A DNA stretch of 8,692 nucleotides, taken from the NCBI GenBank assembly GCA_021841985.1, contig JAKCCP010000185.1, forward strand, positions 1 through 8,692, read 5' to 3'. A program made the translations under genes and the position numbers. The notes under the pieces are model-generated. The model worked only from the letters and a program-made list of their open reading frames with translations, was not told the origin of the DNA and made no database searches. The DNA is from Pseudomonadota bacterium (GTDB taxonomy: Bacteria > Pseudomonadota > Alphaproteobacteria > Acetobacterales > Acetobacteraceae). Shown here one piece after another: positions 1 to 6,822 of this stretch; position 1 is the stretch's first letter, and the number at the start of each line of letters is the position of its first letter.

Positions 1-1191
1 GATCAGATAGACGGTATCGGGGCCGATCCGGCGGTCGCTTTCGGCGCTGACGCGGTAATGGATGATCGCGCCGTCGGGCCCGGCGGCGGTGATCGCGGGG
101 AAACTCTCGTCCCGGAAATGCTGGCCCTCGGCGCGCCAGGCGCGGAGCCGGCTTGCCGCCGAGATTTCGGTCTCGGCGGCGCCATGCGCGCTCATGTGGT
201 GGAGGAAGCGGCAGAGGGCGAGCCCGTCGCGCTTATGGGCGGCGCGGGCGCCGTTCTGCTCGGTCTCGTTCTTGCGGGCTTTCGGCAACTGGCAGGGATC
301 GGCGGCGAAGCTGACGGTGGCGCCCGCTTCGCGCAAGCGTTCGGCGAACCAGACCGGGCTGGCGCCGGGATCGACGCGCACGCGGCGCCCGGTGAGCGCG
401 GCGAGGGCGGCTGGGAGGGCGGCAGGTTCGGCGATCGTCACCGCCGGGCCAAGGGCGGCGCGGGTCGCCGGCGGGAGTTTTTCCGGAGCCATGAAGAGTT
501 CGCTCCGGCCGTCGGCGTGCTGGAGGGCAAAGCCGAGGGCGACCGGGGTGAACGGCACGTCATCGCCGCGCAGGTTGAAGAGCCAGTTGATCGCGGCGGG
601 GTCGCTGAGCACGGCGGCGTCCTCGCCGGCTTCGCGCAGCAGGGCGGCGATTTCGGCCTGCTTTTCCGCGGCACTCCGCCCGGCGAAGGCGAGATCGTGC
701 GGCAGCGCCGGGGCGCGTGGCGGCGCCGGGCGATCCTGCCAGAGCGCATCGATGGGGTTGGCGATCGCGACCATGGTGAGGCCGGCGCAGCGAAACCGCT
801 GCAATTGTTCCTCGCTGATCAGCCAGGGATCATAGCCGATCCGCCCACCCGGCGGGGCCTCTGCCGCGAGCCAGGCCGGCGGCGGGGTCTCGGTGATATG
901 GTGGCGTTCCCAGAGCGTGGGATCGGTCTCGGCGGCGGCTTGCAGCGTGTAGCGGCCATCGATGAACACGGCGGCGCGCTCGGCGAGCACGCAAGCGAGT
1001 CCGGCGCTCCCGGTGAAGCCGGAGAGCCAGGCGAGGCGTTCGGCGGCGGGCGGGACATATTCGCCGAGATGCTCATCGGCGCGCGGTTGGAGGAACCCGG
1101 CGAGGCCCTCCGCGGCGAGGGCGGCGCGCAGGGCCGCGAGTCGTTTCCTAAAAATTTCATAACTCATGCTATTATCATGCGCACAGGTCAT
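1..1191 (-). CDS. pepP: Xaa-Pro aminopeptidase (aminopeptidase P, M24B), 3' end cut by window edge
   Basis: This is a cytoplasmic metallopeptidase expected to remove an N-terminal residue that precedes proline. The minus frame stays open for 397 codons and runs off the left edge. Residues are numbered from the 1191 start. The first creatinase-like domain has QPRADEHLGEYVP (about 36-48), the GFTGSAG stretch and FIDGRYTLQA. The second domain has INWLFNLRGDDVPFTPV. The start of the pita-bread catalytic domain has KARKNETEQNGARAAHKRDG and the conserved HYR (His378). The metal ligands (Asp, Asp, His, Glu, Glu) should lie in the roughly 200 missing residues, so catalytic competence cannot be judged. 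I chose the ATG at 1191 because GAAGAGGG at 1209-1202 lies 10 nt upstream. An in-frame ATG at 1167 (MSYEIF) has no Shine-Dalgarno but is a possible alternative. The gene is on the same strand as uvrD-prmA but separated from them by a plus-strand DUF1127 gene, so it probably has its own promoter. Confidence 0.9.
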   Translation of the reverse strand, partial: MTCAHDNSMSYEIFRKRLAALRAALAAEGLAGFLQPRADEHLGEYVPPAAERLAWLSGFTGSAGLACVLAERAAVFIDGRYTLQAAAETDPTLWERHHITETPPPAWLAAEAPPGGRIGYDPWLISEEQLQRFRCAGLTMVAIANPIDALWQDRPAPPRAPALPHDLAFAGRSAAEKQAEIAALLREAGEDAAVLSDPAAINWLFNLRGDDVPFTPVALGFALQHADGRSELFMAPEKLPPATRAALGPAVTIAEPAALPAALAALTGRRVRVDPGASPVWFAERLREAGATVSFAADPCQLPKARKNETEQNGARAAHKRDGLALCRFLHHMSAHGAAETEISAASRLRAWRAEGQHFRDESFPAITAAGPDGAIIHYRVSAESDRRIGPDTVYLI

Positions 1192-1214
1192 GACTGATCC
1201 GCCCTCTTCGCACC

Positions 1215-1244
1215 TGCACAATAACCCTGGGAGAAGCATATAGG
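1215..1244 (+). promoter_or_regulatory. Possible sigma-70-type promoter for the DUF1127 gene
   Basis: A TGCACA box (1215-1220, 4/6 match to TTGACA) and a TATAGG box (1239-1244, 4/6 match to TATAAT) are 18 bp apart. They lie in the 125-bp divergent gap between the peptidase and DUF1127 genes. Transcription would start near 1250-1252, about 65 nt before the DUF1127 ATG. This is a pattern match only, and other spacings give weaker boxes. Confidence 0.28.
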
Positions 1245-1249
1245 GGGCC

Positions 1250-1309
1250 ATGAGAGGCCAGCGTGAGCGGCCCTCGCTGTTCTCCCGAACAGATCCAGAC
1301 GCAAGGTGA
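1250..1309 (+). CDS. Possible 19-codon leader ORF upstream of the DUF1127 gene
   Basis: An ATG at 1250 opens a 19-residue reading frame (MRGQRERPSLFSRTDPDAR) that stops with TGA at 1307-1309. The stop lies inside the AAGGTGA Shine-Dalgarno of the DUF1127 gene, whose ATG follows 7 nt later. The AGGGGG upstream of its own ATG is only 2 nt away, which is too close for normal initiation. If the proposed promoter is real, the ATG would sit at or next to the transcript's 5' end and be translated leaderless. The peptide resembles nothing I recognise. It may be chance, since 20-codon frames are common in GC-rich DNA. Its placement relative to the ribosome binding site is the only argument for it. Confidence 0.2.
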   Translation: MRGQRERPSLFSRTDPDAR

Positions 1310-1316
1310 ACATGCC

Positions 1317-1637
1317 ATGACGATCGATTTTGCCCATCTCGAAATCTTCTCCCCCGGCCACTCCGTGGCGAGCGCGCCGCGGCGCGGCGCGGCGCGCCAG
1401 CCGCTCGCGGCGCGCCTGTTCGCGACGATCGGGCTCGGGTTTGCCGCGCTCGCGCGCAAAATCGCCGCGCATGCCGAGCGCCGCTCGGTGCTGAATGAGC
1501 TGTCCCGGCTTTCGGACCGCGAACTCGCCGATATCGGTCTCACCCGCGGCGATCTGCTGCTGGTGTTCGACCCGGGCTTTGCCGCCCAGCGCGAGGCCGC
1601 GCGCACCGCGCGCTGTCTCGGCCTGCGCGCCGCCTGA
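1317..1637 (+). CDS. DUF1127 (YjiS-like) small protein
   Basis: This 106-residue basic protein has a DUF1127 core at about residues 55-90. The core contains the family signature L-x-x-LSDRELADIGLTRGDL (62-80), followed by VFDPGFAAQRE. The first 50 residues are less conserved, Ala/Arg-rich and include a hydrophobic patch (LFATIGLGFAALA, 34-46). The ATG at 1317 was chosen because AAGGTG (1303-1308) lies 8 nt upstream. An in-frame GTG at 1263 lacks such a site. Known members in alphaproteobacteria include CcaF1 of Rhodobacter sphaeroides, an RNA-binding protein affecting RNA maturation and turnover, and others linked to stress and nutrient responses. Whether this one binds RNA is inference. It lies on the strand opposite its neighbours and ends only 10 bp from the prmA stop, so the two genes converge. 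A very GC-rich repeat-like run at 1375-1400 encodes its Arg/Ala segment. Confidence 0.85.
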   Translation: MTIDFAHLEIFSPGHSVASAPRRGAARQPLAARLFATIGLGFAALARKIAAHAERRSVLNELSRLSDRELADIGLTRGDLLLVFDPGFAAQREAARTARCLGLRAA

Positions 1638-1641
1638 GGAT

Positions 1642-1656
1642 CCGCCATCATGGCGG
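1642..1656. terminator. Small inverted repeat between convergent DUF1127 and prmA stops
   Basis: CCGCCAT (1642-1648) and ATGGCGG (1650-1656) form a perfect 7-bp inverted repeat with a 1-nt centre. As RNA it would realistically fold with a 5-bp stem and 5-nt loop. It lies between the two convergent genes and includes the prmA stop codon (1650-1648). No T-run follows on either strand, so it is not a canonical intrinsic terminator. It could be a weak bidirectional one or simply part of the prmA coding end. Confidence 0.3.
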
Positions 1657-2556
1657 GGGGTGCGGGCGGCGCAGGATCAGCGTCGTCCACGCCCCGCAGA
1701 CCACCCGCCCGGCGAGAACCAGACCCTGGCGGCGATGCGCCGCGAGCACCATCCCTTCCTGGCGCGTAAGCAGCCCGGCGAGAATGGCATAACCGCCCGG
1801 CGTGAGGTGATGCGAAAGCGCCCTGGCCATGCCGCAAAGCGGGCGGGCGAGGATATTCGCGAGCACGAGATCGAAGGGCGCGGCATGGCGGAGCGGGCGC
1901 TTGCGCCAGCCATCGCCGTGCCCGACGCGCACCCTGCGCGCGAGACCATTCCGCCGCGCGTTTTCGGCCGCGACCCGCACCGACCACGGGTCGATATCGC
2001 TCGCCAGCACCGGGCCTTGCCGTGGGCGATGAAAAAGCCGCGCCGCCGCCATCGCCAAAATCCCTGACCCGGTGCCGAGATCGAGGATGCGACGCGGGTG
2101 CTGGCGCCGTGCCAGCGCCGTGAGCGCGAGGAGACAGCCCCGGGTCGAGCCATGCTCGCCGGAGCCGAAAGCGAGCCCGGCATCGAGGGTGAGGGTGATG
2201 CGCCCGGGCGAATGGTGGGGCGGAAGATGGGTGCCACGCAGTTCGAAGCGCTCGCCGATCCGTTGCGCGGGGAAATCCTCGCGGTTGCGCGCCAGCCAGC
2301 CGGTGGCCGGGGTCGGGAGGCGGAGGAGTTCCGGCTGCTCGCCGCTGACGGCGGCGGCAAGGGCGAGGGTGAGGGCCAGCTTCTCTTCCCCCGCGCCCAT
2401 CGCCCGGATCCCCTCGATCCGCCAGCGATCGCCCGGGTCTTCGCGAAACCGCCCGACGCTGCGGCAAATTTCTGCCAAGGCCGCCTCGAATAGCGGGGCG
2501 GCGGCGGCGCTGACGACGAGCCGCAGGGTTTCGAGTTCGTCCACGCCCGCGGTCAT
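1648..2556 (-). CDS. prmA: Ribosomal protein L11 methyltransferase PrmA
   Basis: This is an S-adenosylmethionine-dependent enzyme that methylates ribosomal protein L11 in the cytoplasm. The 302-residue protein is close to the usual 290-300. A short N-terminal substrate-recognition domain (about 1-55) precedes the Rossmann methyltransferase domain. The family loop FGSGEHGSTRGC is at 130-141, motif I DLGTGSGILA at 159-168, the acidic end of strand 2 in SDIDPWSV (186-193), and the catalytic-region motif DLVLANILARP at 229-239. The ATG at 2556 overlaps the uvrD stop as ATGA. The frame is open further upstream but that part lies inside uvrD and reads as Arg/Pro-rich shadow sequence. Translation is therefore probably coupled to uvrD. 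The C-terminus ends in a Pro-rich tail (RRPHPPP). The assignment is secure. The exact methylation sites on L11 are inferred from the family. Confidence 0.95.
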   Translation of the reverse strand: MTAGVDELETLRLVVSAAAAPLFEAALAEICRSVGRFREDPGDRWRIEGIRAMGAGEEKLALTLALAAAVSGEQPELLRLPTPATGWLARNREDFPAQRIGERFELRGTHLPPHHSPGRITLTLDAGLAFGSGEHGSTRGCLLALTALARRQHPRRILDLGTGSGILAMAAARLFHRPRQGPVLASDIDPWSVRVAAENARRNGLARRVRVGHGDGWRKRPLRHAAPFDLVLANILARPLCGMARALSHHLTPGGYAILAGLLTRQEGMVLAAHRRQGLVLAGRVVCGAWTTLILRRPHPPP

Positions 2557-4730
2557 GCCGGCTCCACGAAACGGTCGAGGACGTGCTTGGTGCCGGCGGC
2601 GTCGAAGGCGATCTCGAGCCGGTCGGCCTCGGCGGCGACCACGGTCCCGTGGCCGAATTTCTGATGGAAAATCCGGCTGCCGACGGCGATGCCGCGCGGG
2701 CGCGCGGGAGAAACACGCGCCTGGAGGGGGAACGCCGTCGCCGGCGCCGGGCGGGCGCCTCGATGCCGGTTTTGTGCCGCCGAGCCGCCACGGCTCAACC
2801 ATTCCTCGGGGATTTCGTCGAGAAACCGGCTCGGGAGGCTCTCCTGCCAATTGGCGTAGATGCGGCGCTGCGCGGCGTGGAGGATGATCACCCGCAGGCG
2901 TGCGCGGGTGATGCCGACATAGGCGAGCCGGCGCTCCTCCTCCAGCGCCTTGGCGCCGCCCTCATCGAGCGCGCGCGGGTTGGGAAACACCCCTTCCTCC
3001 CAGCCGGGCAGGAACACGGTGTCGAATTCCAGGCCCTTGGCGGCGTGCAGCGTCATCAGGCTGACCTTGTCGCTGGCGGCGTTTTCCTCGTTCTCCATCA
3101 CCAGGGCGACATGGTCGAGAAACCCGGCGAGGCTCTCGAAATCGGCGAGGGCGCGGATGAATTCCTTCAAATTCTCGAGCCGCCCCGGCGCCTCGGGGGA
3201 TTTGTCCGCCCGCAGCATGTCGGTATAGCCGCCCTCATCGAGCACGGCGCGCATGGTCGCGACATGCCCTTCGCCGGCCAGCCGCTCGCGCCAGAGGGCG
3301 AGATGGGCGAGCAAGCCGCGCACCCCCTCGCCGGCCCGGCCGCGCAAAGTCCCCGCGGCGAGCAGCGCCGAAGCGGCGGCGGTGAGCGGGACATCCTCCG
3401 CCCGCGCGCGTTCATGCAGCGCCCGGAGCGCGACCGCCCCCACCCCCCGGCGCGGCACGTTGATGACGCGCTCGAACGCCAGATCGTCGCCGGGCTGGAC
3501 CAAAAGCCGGGCATAGGCGATGGCGTCGCGGATTTCGGCGCGCTCGTAAAACCGGAGGCCGCCGATGACGCGATAGGGAATCCCGAGGCCGATCAGCCTT
3601 TCCTCGAAGGCGCGGGTCTGGAACCCGGCGCGGACCAGGATCGCCATCTCGGCCAGGCTCTCGCCGGACCGCTGCAAGGCTTCGATGCGCTCGCCGACGG
3701 CGCGGGCCTCCTCCTCCGAATCCCAGAGGCTGAGCACGGTCACGTTCTCGCCCCCGCCCGCCTTCTTGCCCCCGCTCGCCGGCGCGCGGTCTCCACCGCC
3801 GGGGCGCAGCGTCTTGCCGAGGCGGCCGGCATTATGGGCGATGAGGCCACTGGCGGCGGCGAGGATCGGCGCCGTCGAGCGGTAATTGCGCTCCAGGCGA
3901 ATGACCCGGGCGCCGGGGAAATCCTTCTCGAAGCGGAGAATGTTTTCGACCTCGGCGCCGCGCCAGGAATAAATGCTCTGGTCGTCATCGCCGACGCAGC
4001 AAATATTCCGCCCGGCCTGCGCCAGAAGCCGGAGCCAGAGATACTGCACGACATTGGTATCCTGGTATTCATCGACCAGGAGATAGCGGAATTGCCGGTG
4101 ATACTGGGCGAGGACATCGGGATTTTCGCGCAGGATGTCGGTCACATGCAAAAGGAGATCGCCGAAATCGGTGGCGTTGAGCGCCTTGAGCCGGGCTTGA
4201 TAGGCGCCGTAAAGCGCCAGCATGCGCCCGCCGGCGAGATCGCCGGCCGCCGCCGGCATCACCCGCGCCGGCCCCTCGCCGCGATCCTTCCAACGCTGGA
4301 TCTGGTTCATCAGGAGCGGCGGCGGCCAGCGTTTGGCGTCGATCCGCTCGGCCTCCATCACTTGTTTGAGAAGACGAAGCTGATCATCGGCATCGAGAAT
4401 GGTGAAATTGGCCTGAAGTCCGGCGAGCGAGGCGTGGCGGCGCAGCAGGCGCGCGGCGAGCGCGTGGAAAGTGCCGAGCCACAGCCCCTCCACCGGGCGG
4501 CCGAGGATCGCCGCCACCCGCTCGCGCATCTCGCGCGCCGCCTTGTTGGTGAAGGTGACGGCGAGGATCTGCCCCGGGCTCGCCCGGCCGGTGAGCAGGA
4601 TATGGGCGAAGCGGGTGGTCAGAACCCGCGTCTTGCCGGTGCCGGCGCCGGCCAGCACCAGAACCGGACCCTCCAGCGTCTCGACAGCCATGCGCTGCTC
4701 GGGGTTCAGCCGCGCGAGATGCTCGGCCAT
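2553..4730 (-). CDS. uvrD: UvrD/PcrA-type 3'-5' DNA helicase
   Basis: This is a superfamily 1A helicase for nucleotide-excision and mismatch repair and for clearing proteins from DNA. The protein has 725 residues (E. coli UvrD has 720). In order it shows the Q motif LNPEQR (8-13), Walker A AGAGTGKT (27-34), motif Ia TFTNKAAREM (59-68), GTFHAL (86-91), Walker B LVDEYQDTN (218-226), motif III GDDDQSIYSWRGA (247-259), motif IV RLERNYRST (278-286), motif V TLHAAKGLEFD (560-570) and motif VI VGITRAR (605-611). The C-terminal 45 residues (GSRIFHQKFGHGTV) resemble the Tudor-like module through which UvrD/PcrA contacts RNA polymerase. A Gly/Lys-rich linker follows motif IV. The second of two tandem ATGs (4730) was preferred because GGAG lies 7 nt upstream; 4733 is the alternative. 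The gene heads a uvrD-prmA operon with a 4-bp overlap. All motor residues are present. Confidence 0.95.
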   Translation of the reverse strand: MAEHLARLNPEQRMAVETLEGPVLVLAGAGTGKTRVLTTRFAHILLTGRASPGQILAVTFTNKAAREMRERVAAILGRPVEGLWLGTFHALAARLLRRHASLAGLQANFTILDADDQLRLLKQVMEAERIDAKRWPPPLLMNQIQRWKDRGEGPARVMPAAAGDLAGGRMLALYGAYQARLKALNATDFGDLLLHVTDILRENPDVLAQYHRQFRYLLVDEYQDTNVVQYLWLRLLAQAGRNICCVGDDDQSIYSWRGAEVENILRFEKDFPGARVIRLERNYRSTAPILAAASGLIAHNAGRLGKTLRPGGGDRAPASGGKKAGGGENVTVLSLWDSEEEARAVGERIEALQRSGESLAEMAILVRAGFQTRAFEERLIGLGIPYRVIGGLRFYERAEIRDAIAYARLLVQPGDDLAFERVINVPRRGVGAVALRALHERARAEDVPLTAAASALLAAGTLRGRAGEGVRGLLAHLALWRERLAGEGHVATMRAVLDEGGYTDMLRADKSPEAPGRLENLKEFIRALADFESLAGFLDHVALVMENEENAASDKVSLMTLHAAKGLEFDTVFLPGWEEGVFPNPRALDEGGAKALEEERRLAYVGITRARLRVIILHAAQRRIYANWQESLPSRFLDEIPEEWLSRGGSAAQNRHRGARPAPATAFPLQARVSPARPRGIAVGSRIFHQKFGHGTVVAAEADRLEIAFDAAGTKHVLDRFVEPA

Positions 4731-4795
4731 CATGGGTCTCCCGGGCTTTGCCGCGTCAGGGCCGGGCAGGGTGTGGGGAAAGTGCTCACCAAGGG

Positions 4796-4824
4796 GGTAT
4801 AGAACGCATGGCGATGGCATCCAA
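4796..4824 (-). promoter_or_regulatory. Possible sigma-70-type promoter for uvrD-prmA
   Basis: Read on the minus strand, TTGGAT (4824-4819) is followed after exactly 17 bp by TATACC (4801-4796). The start of transcription would be near 4789, giving a leader of about 60 nt before the uvrD ATG. The site lies in the 124-bp divergent gap between uvrD and the transporter gene. No LexA-type SOS box is evident. The call is a consensus match only. Confidence 0.35.
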
Positions 4825-4854
4825 CCCGCGATCCCGGCGGCCGGCGCCGGCGGC

Positions 4855-5802
4855 ATGAAGCTTCTCAAGATCCTGCTCGAAGCCTCGGCGCGGCAGGGGC
4901 GGCCGTTGCTCGCCATCGCCATTTTCGGCGGGCTGCTGATCCCGCCGCTCGCGCACGCGCTGCGCCGGGTGATCCTCCCGGAGGTGCTGGCGCTGACCAC
5001 GCTGGTCCTGCTCAGGATCGACATTCCCGCCGCTTTCGCCCATCTCCGCCGGCCGGGGCGGCTGGCCCTGATCATCGGGTTTCATCTGCTGATCTGCCCG
5101 CTGATCGCCTTCGCGGTGGTGCGCGCGCTGCCGCTCGATCACGGTATCGCCGCCGGTGTGGTGGTCTTCGCGACCGGCTGCGGCGCGCTCTCGGCGCCGG
5201 CTTTCGCGCGCCTGGTCGGGCTCGATCCGGAATTGTCGCTGCTGATGACCCTCGGCACCACGTTTCTGGTCCCCCTCACCGCGCCGCCGATCGTGTTCGC
5301 GCTGACCGGGATCGATCTCGCGATCGGGCCGGCGGCGTTCATGCTGCGTCTCGCGCTCACCATCGGGCTGCCGCTTCTGGTGGCCCTCGGTTTGCGTCGC
5401 GCGATCGGCCGGGACCGGCTCGGCGAGATCGGCGGTGCCGTCGATGGCGGGGTGGTGTGGCTGCTGGTGCTCTATGGATTTGGGGTCATGGACGGGCTCG
5501 CGGCCCGGCTCGGCGCCGATCCGCTCTGGGTGGTGGCGGCGGCGCTTGCCGCCTTCCTCGCCGATTTCGGGCTCAATCTGATCACCGCCGTCGCGTTTTT
5601 TCCGCTCGGCCGGGCCGGCGCGGCCTCGGTCGGGCTGGTCTCGGGCAATCGCAACATGGCGCTCTATCTCGCCGTGCTCCCGGCCGGCGCCGATCCCAGG
5701 CTCGGTCTCTTTTTCGCCCTCTGCCAGTTCCCGCTCTATCTCAGCCCATTCCTGCTGCGCCCGCTTTATCGCCGGCTGATGGCGCGCCCGGTTTCGGCCT
5801 GA
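4855..5802 (+). CDS. Bile acid:sodium symporter (BASS/SBF) family membrane protein
   Basis: This 315-residue inner-membrane protein has about ten hydrophobic helices, at roughly 16-35, 38-54, 68-90, 97-115, 126-150, 158-180, 197-215, 222-245, 250-277 and 283-303. Two stretches correspond to the crossing helices of the family: ATGCGALSAPAFARL (106-120, TM4-like) and GNRNMALYLA (264-273, TM9-like). Family members carry organic anions such as bile acids, keto acids or other carboxylates, usually with Na+. The substrate here cannot be told. In the TM9 motif the Glu and Gln that coordinate sodium in characterised members (E-x-G-x-Q-N) appear as Val and Arg (VSGNRN), so sodium coupling is uncertain. 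The ATG at 4855 is the only ATG that fits, but it lacks a good Shine-Dalgarno. An in-frame GTG at 4771 is possible but would add unlikely sequence. The gene is divergent from uvrD and overlaps metF tail to tail. Confidence 0.75.
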   Translation: MKLLKILLEASARQGRPLLAIAIFGGLLIPPLAHALRRVILPEVLALTTLVLLRIDIPAAFAHLRRPGRLALIIGFHLLICPLIAFAVVRALPLDHGIAAGVVVFATGCGALSAPAFARLVGLDPELSLLMTLGTTFLVPLTAPPIVFALTGIDLAIGPAAFMLRLALTIGLPLLVALGLRRAIGRDRLGEIGGAVDGGVVWLLVLYGFGVMDGLAARLGADPLWVVAAALAAFLADFGLNLITAVAFFPLGRAGAASVGLVSGNRNMALYLAVLPAGADPRLGLFFALCQFPLYLSPFLLRPLYRRLMARPVSA

Positions 5803-6742
5803 CGCCGAGGATATGGGCGATGGCATAGGTGAGGTCGGGGCGGTTCAGGGTGTAGAAATGGAATTCATCGACGCCGTTGGCTTGCAGGAGACGCACCTGC
5901 TCGGCGGCGATCACCGCGCCGACGATGCGGCGGAGTTCGGGGTCGTCCTCGGTGCCGGCGAAGAGATGCCCGAGCCAGGCCGGAACACTCGCCCCGCAGA
6001 GCGCGCTGAACCGCGCCGCCTGGGCGTAGTTCGAGACCGGCATGATGCCGGGGACGATCGGGGCGGTGAGGCCGGCGGCGAGGGCGCGGTCGAGAAAGCG
6101 GAGATAGGTGTCGGTTTCGAAGAAATACTGGGTGATGGCGCGGGTCGCGCCGGCGTCGAGCTTGCGTTTGAGATTGTCGAGATCGGCCTCCGGGCTCGGC
6201 GCCTGGGGATGGGTCTCGGGATAGGCGGCGACCGAAATCTCGAACGGCGCGATGCGGCGAAGGCCGGCGACGAGATCGGCGGCGTAAGCGTAGCCCTCCG
6301 CGTGCGGCTGATAGGGCTCGCCCGGTGGCGGATCGCCGCGGAGGGCAACGATATGCCGCACCCCCGCCGCCCAGTATTGCCGGGCGATGGCGTCGATCTC
6401 GGCGCGGCTCGCGCCGATGCAGGTGAGATGCGCCGCCGGGGTGAGGGTGGTTTCCTGGACGATGCGCGCGACCGTCGCATGGGTGCGGGTCTGGGTGGTG
6501 CCGCCGGCGCCATAGGTGACCGAGACGAAGCGCGGCGCGAGCCGCTCGAGGCGCCGGATGCAGCTCCAGAGTTGCGCCTCGAGGGCGGCGTTGCGCGGCG
6601 GGAAAAACTCGAAGGAGAGCAGCGGCGGCGGCTGCGCGGCATCGCGCGCCGGGAGTCCGGCGATGCGCGGGCCGGTCAGCCAGCGCTCGAGGGTCGCCGG
6701 CGATGAGGCGGAGCCGTTCGGCGGCGGGGCGGCGGCGGGCAT
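5741..6742 (-). CDS. metF: Methylenetetrahydrofolate reductase (MetF)
   Basis: This FAD-dependent TIM-barrel enzyme reduces 5,10-methylene-THF to 5-methyl-THF, the methyl donor for methionine synthesis. The 333-residue protein has the catalytic-Glu motif LSFEFFPPR (42-50, Glu45), SVTYGAGGTTQTRT (74-87), HLTCIGAS (105-112), ALRGDPPPG (133-141, FAD-contacting Asp137), ITQYFFETDTYLRF (203-216), GIMPVSN (232-238) and HFYTLNRPDL (295-304). The ATG at 6742 is preceded by GAGGAG with an 8-nt gap, one of the clearest ribosome binding sites in the window. The first 40 residues are a Pro/Ala-rich extension longer than in E. coli MetF. The last 20 residues after ILGV also look like an extension, and this is the part that overlaps the transporter gene. 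Two inverted repeats lie in its leader. No metE, metH or SAM-riboswitch consensus is visible nearby. Confidence 0.95.
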   Translation of the reverse strand: MPAAAPPPNGSASSPATLERWLTGPRIAGLPARDAAQPPPLLSFEFFPPRNAALEAQLWSCIRRLERLAPRFVSVTYGAGGTTQTRTHATVARIVQETTLTPAAHLTCIGASRAEIDAIARQYWAAGVRHIVALRGDPPPGEPYQPHAEGYAYAADLVAGLRRIAPFEISVAAYPETHPQAPSPEADLDNLKRKLDAGATRAITQYFFETDTYLRFLDRALAAGLTAPIVPGIMPVSNYAQAARFSALCGASVPAWLGHLFAGTEDDPELRRIVGAVIAAEQVRLLQANGVDEFHFYTLNRPDLTYAIAHILGVRPKPGAPSAGDKAGAAGMG

Positions 6743-6759
6743 GGAACCAACTCCTCGAA

Positions 6760-6776
6760 AGCGCGGGAAACGCGCT
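6760..6776. repeat. Inverted repeat in metF leader, just upstream of its ribosome binding site
   Basis: AGCGCG (6760-6765) and CGCGCT (6771-6776) pair perfectly around a 5-nt loop. In the metF transcript this 6-bp GC stem ends only about 4 nt before the GAGGAG Shine-Dalgarno, so it could affect initiation or mRNA stability. On the plus strand it is followed by GGTTTTGTT, giving a faint terminator look, but no plus-strand gene needs one here. The repeat is certain; the function is not. Confidence 0.5.
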
Positions 6777-6801
6777 GGTTTTGTTCACCAAATCGGCCGC
6801 C

Positions 6802-6822
6802 GCCGCAAGCGCGCGATGCGGC
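6802..6822. repeat. Second inverted repeat in the metF-mlaA intergenic region
   Basis: GCCGCA (6802-6807) and TGCGGC (6817-6822) form a perfect 6-bp stem with a 9-nt loop, and the palindrome AAAGCTTT (6823-6830) follows directly. It lies 60-80 bp upstream of metF and about 115 bp upstream of mlaA, within the 192-bp divergent promoter region. It could be a leader hairpin of metF or an operator for a dimeric regulator. I do not recognise a known site. Confidence 0.4.

Noticed and set aside
1145..1180. AT-rich patch with GATAAT near the aminopeptidase start
   Set aside because: GATAAT resembles a -10 box on the minus strand, but it lies downstream of the better supported ATG at 1191 and has no matching -35 box.
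58..1197. Open frame of 379 codons on the plus strand at the left end
   Set aside because: It is the shadow of the aminopeptidase, whose conserved motifs are read on the minus strand over the same DNA.
1375..1400. GCGCG-rich run resembling a simple repeat
   Set aside because: It lies within the DUF1127 coding frame and encodes an Arg/Ala segment. The units are irregular and it looks like codon bias rather than a functional repeat.
2583..4802. Open frame of 739 codons on the plus strand, antisense to uvrD
   Set aside because: Long antisense frames are expected in GC-rich DNA. The product is compositionally skewed (Gly/Ala/Glu/Arg), has no recognisable domain, and the minus strand carries every UvrD motif.
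4786..5826. Open frame of 346 codons on the minus strand over the transporter
   Set aside because: The product is an extremely charged Arg/Glu/Asp/Gln string, the typical complement of hydrophobic membrane codons.
5813..6706. Open frame of 297 codons on the plus strand over metF
   Set aside because: MetF motifs fill the opposite strand; this frame is Gly/Arg-rich with no domain.
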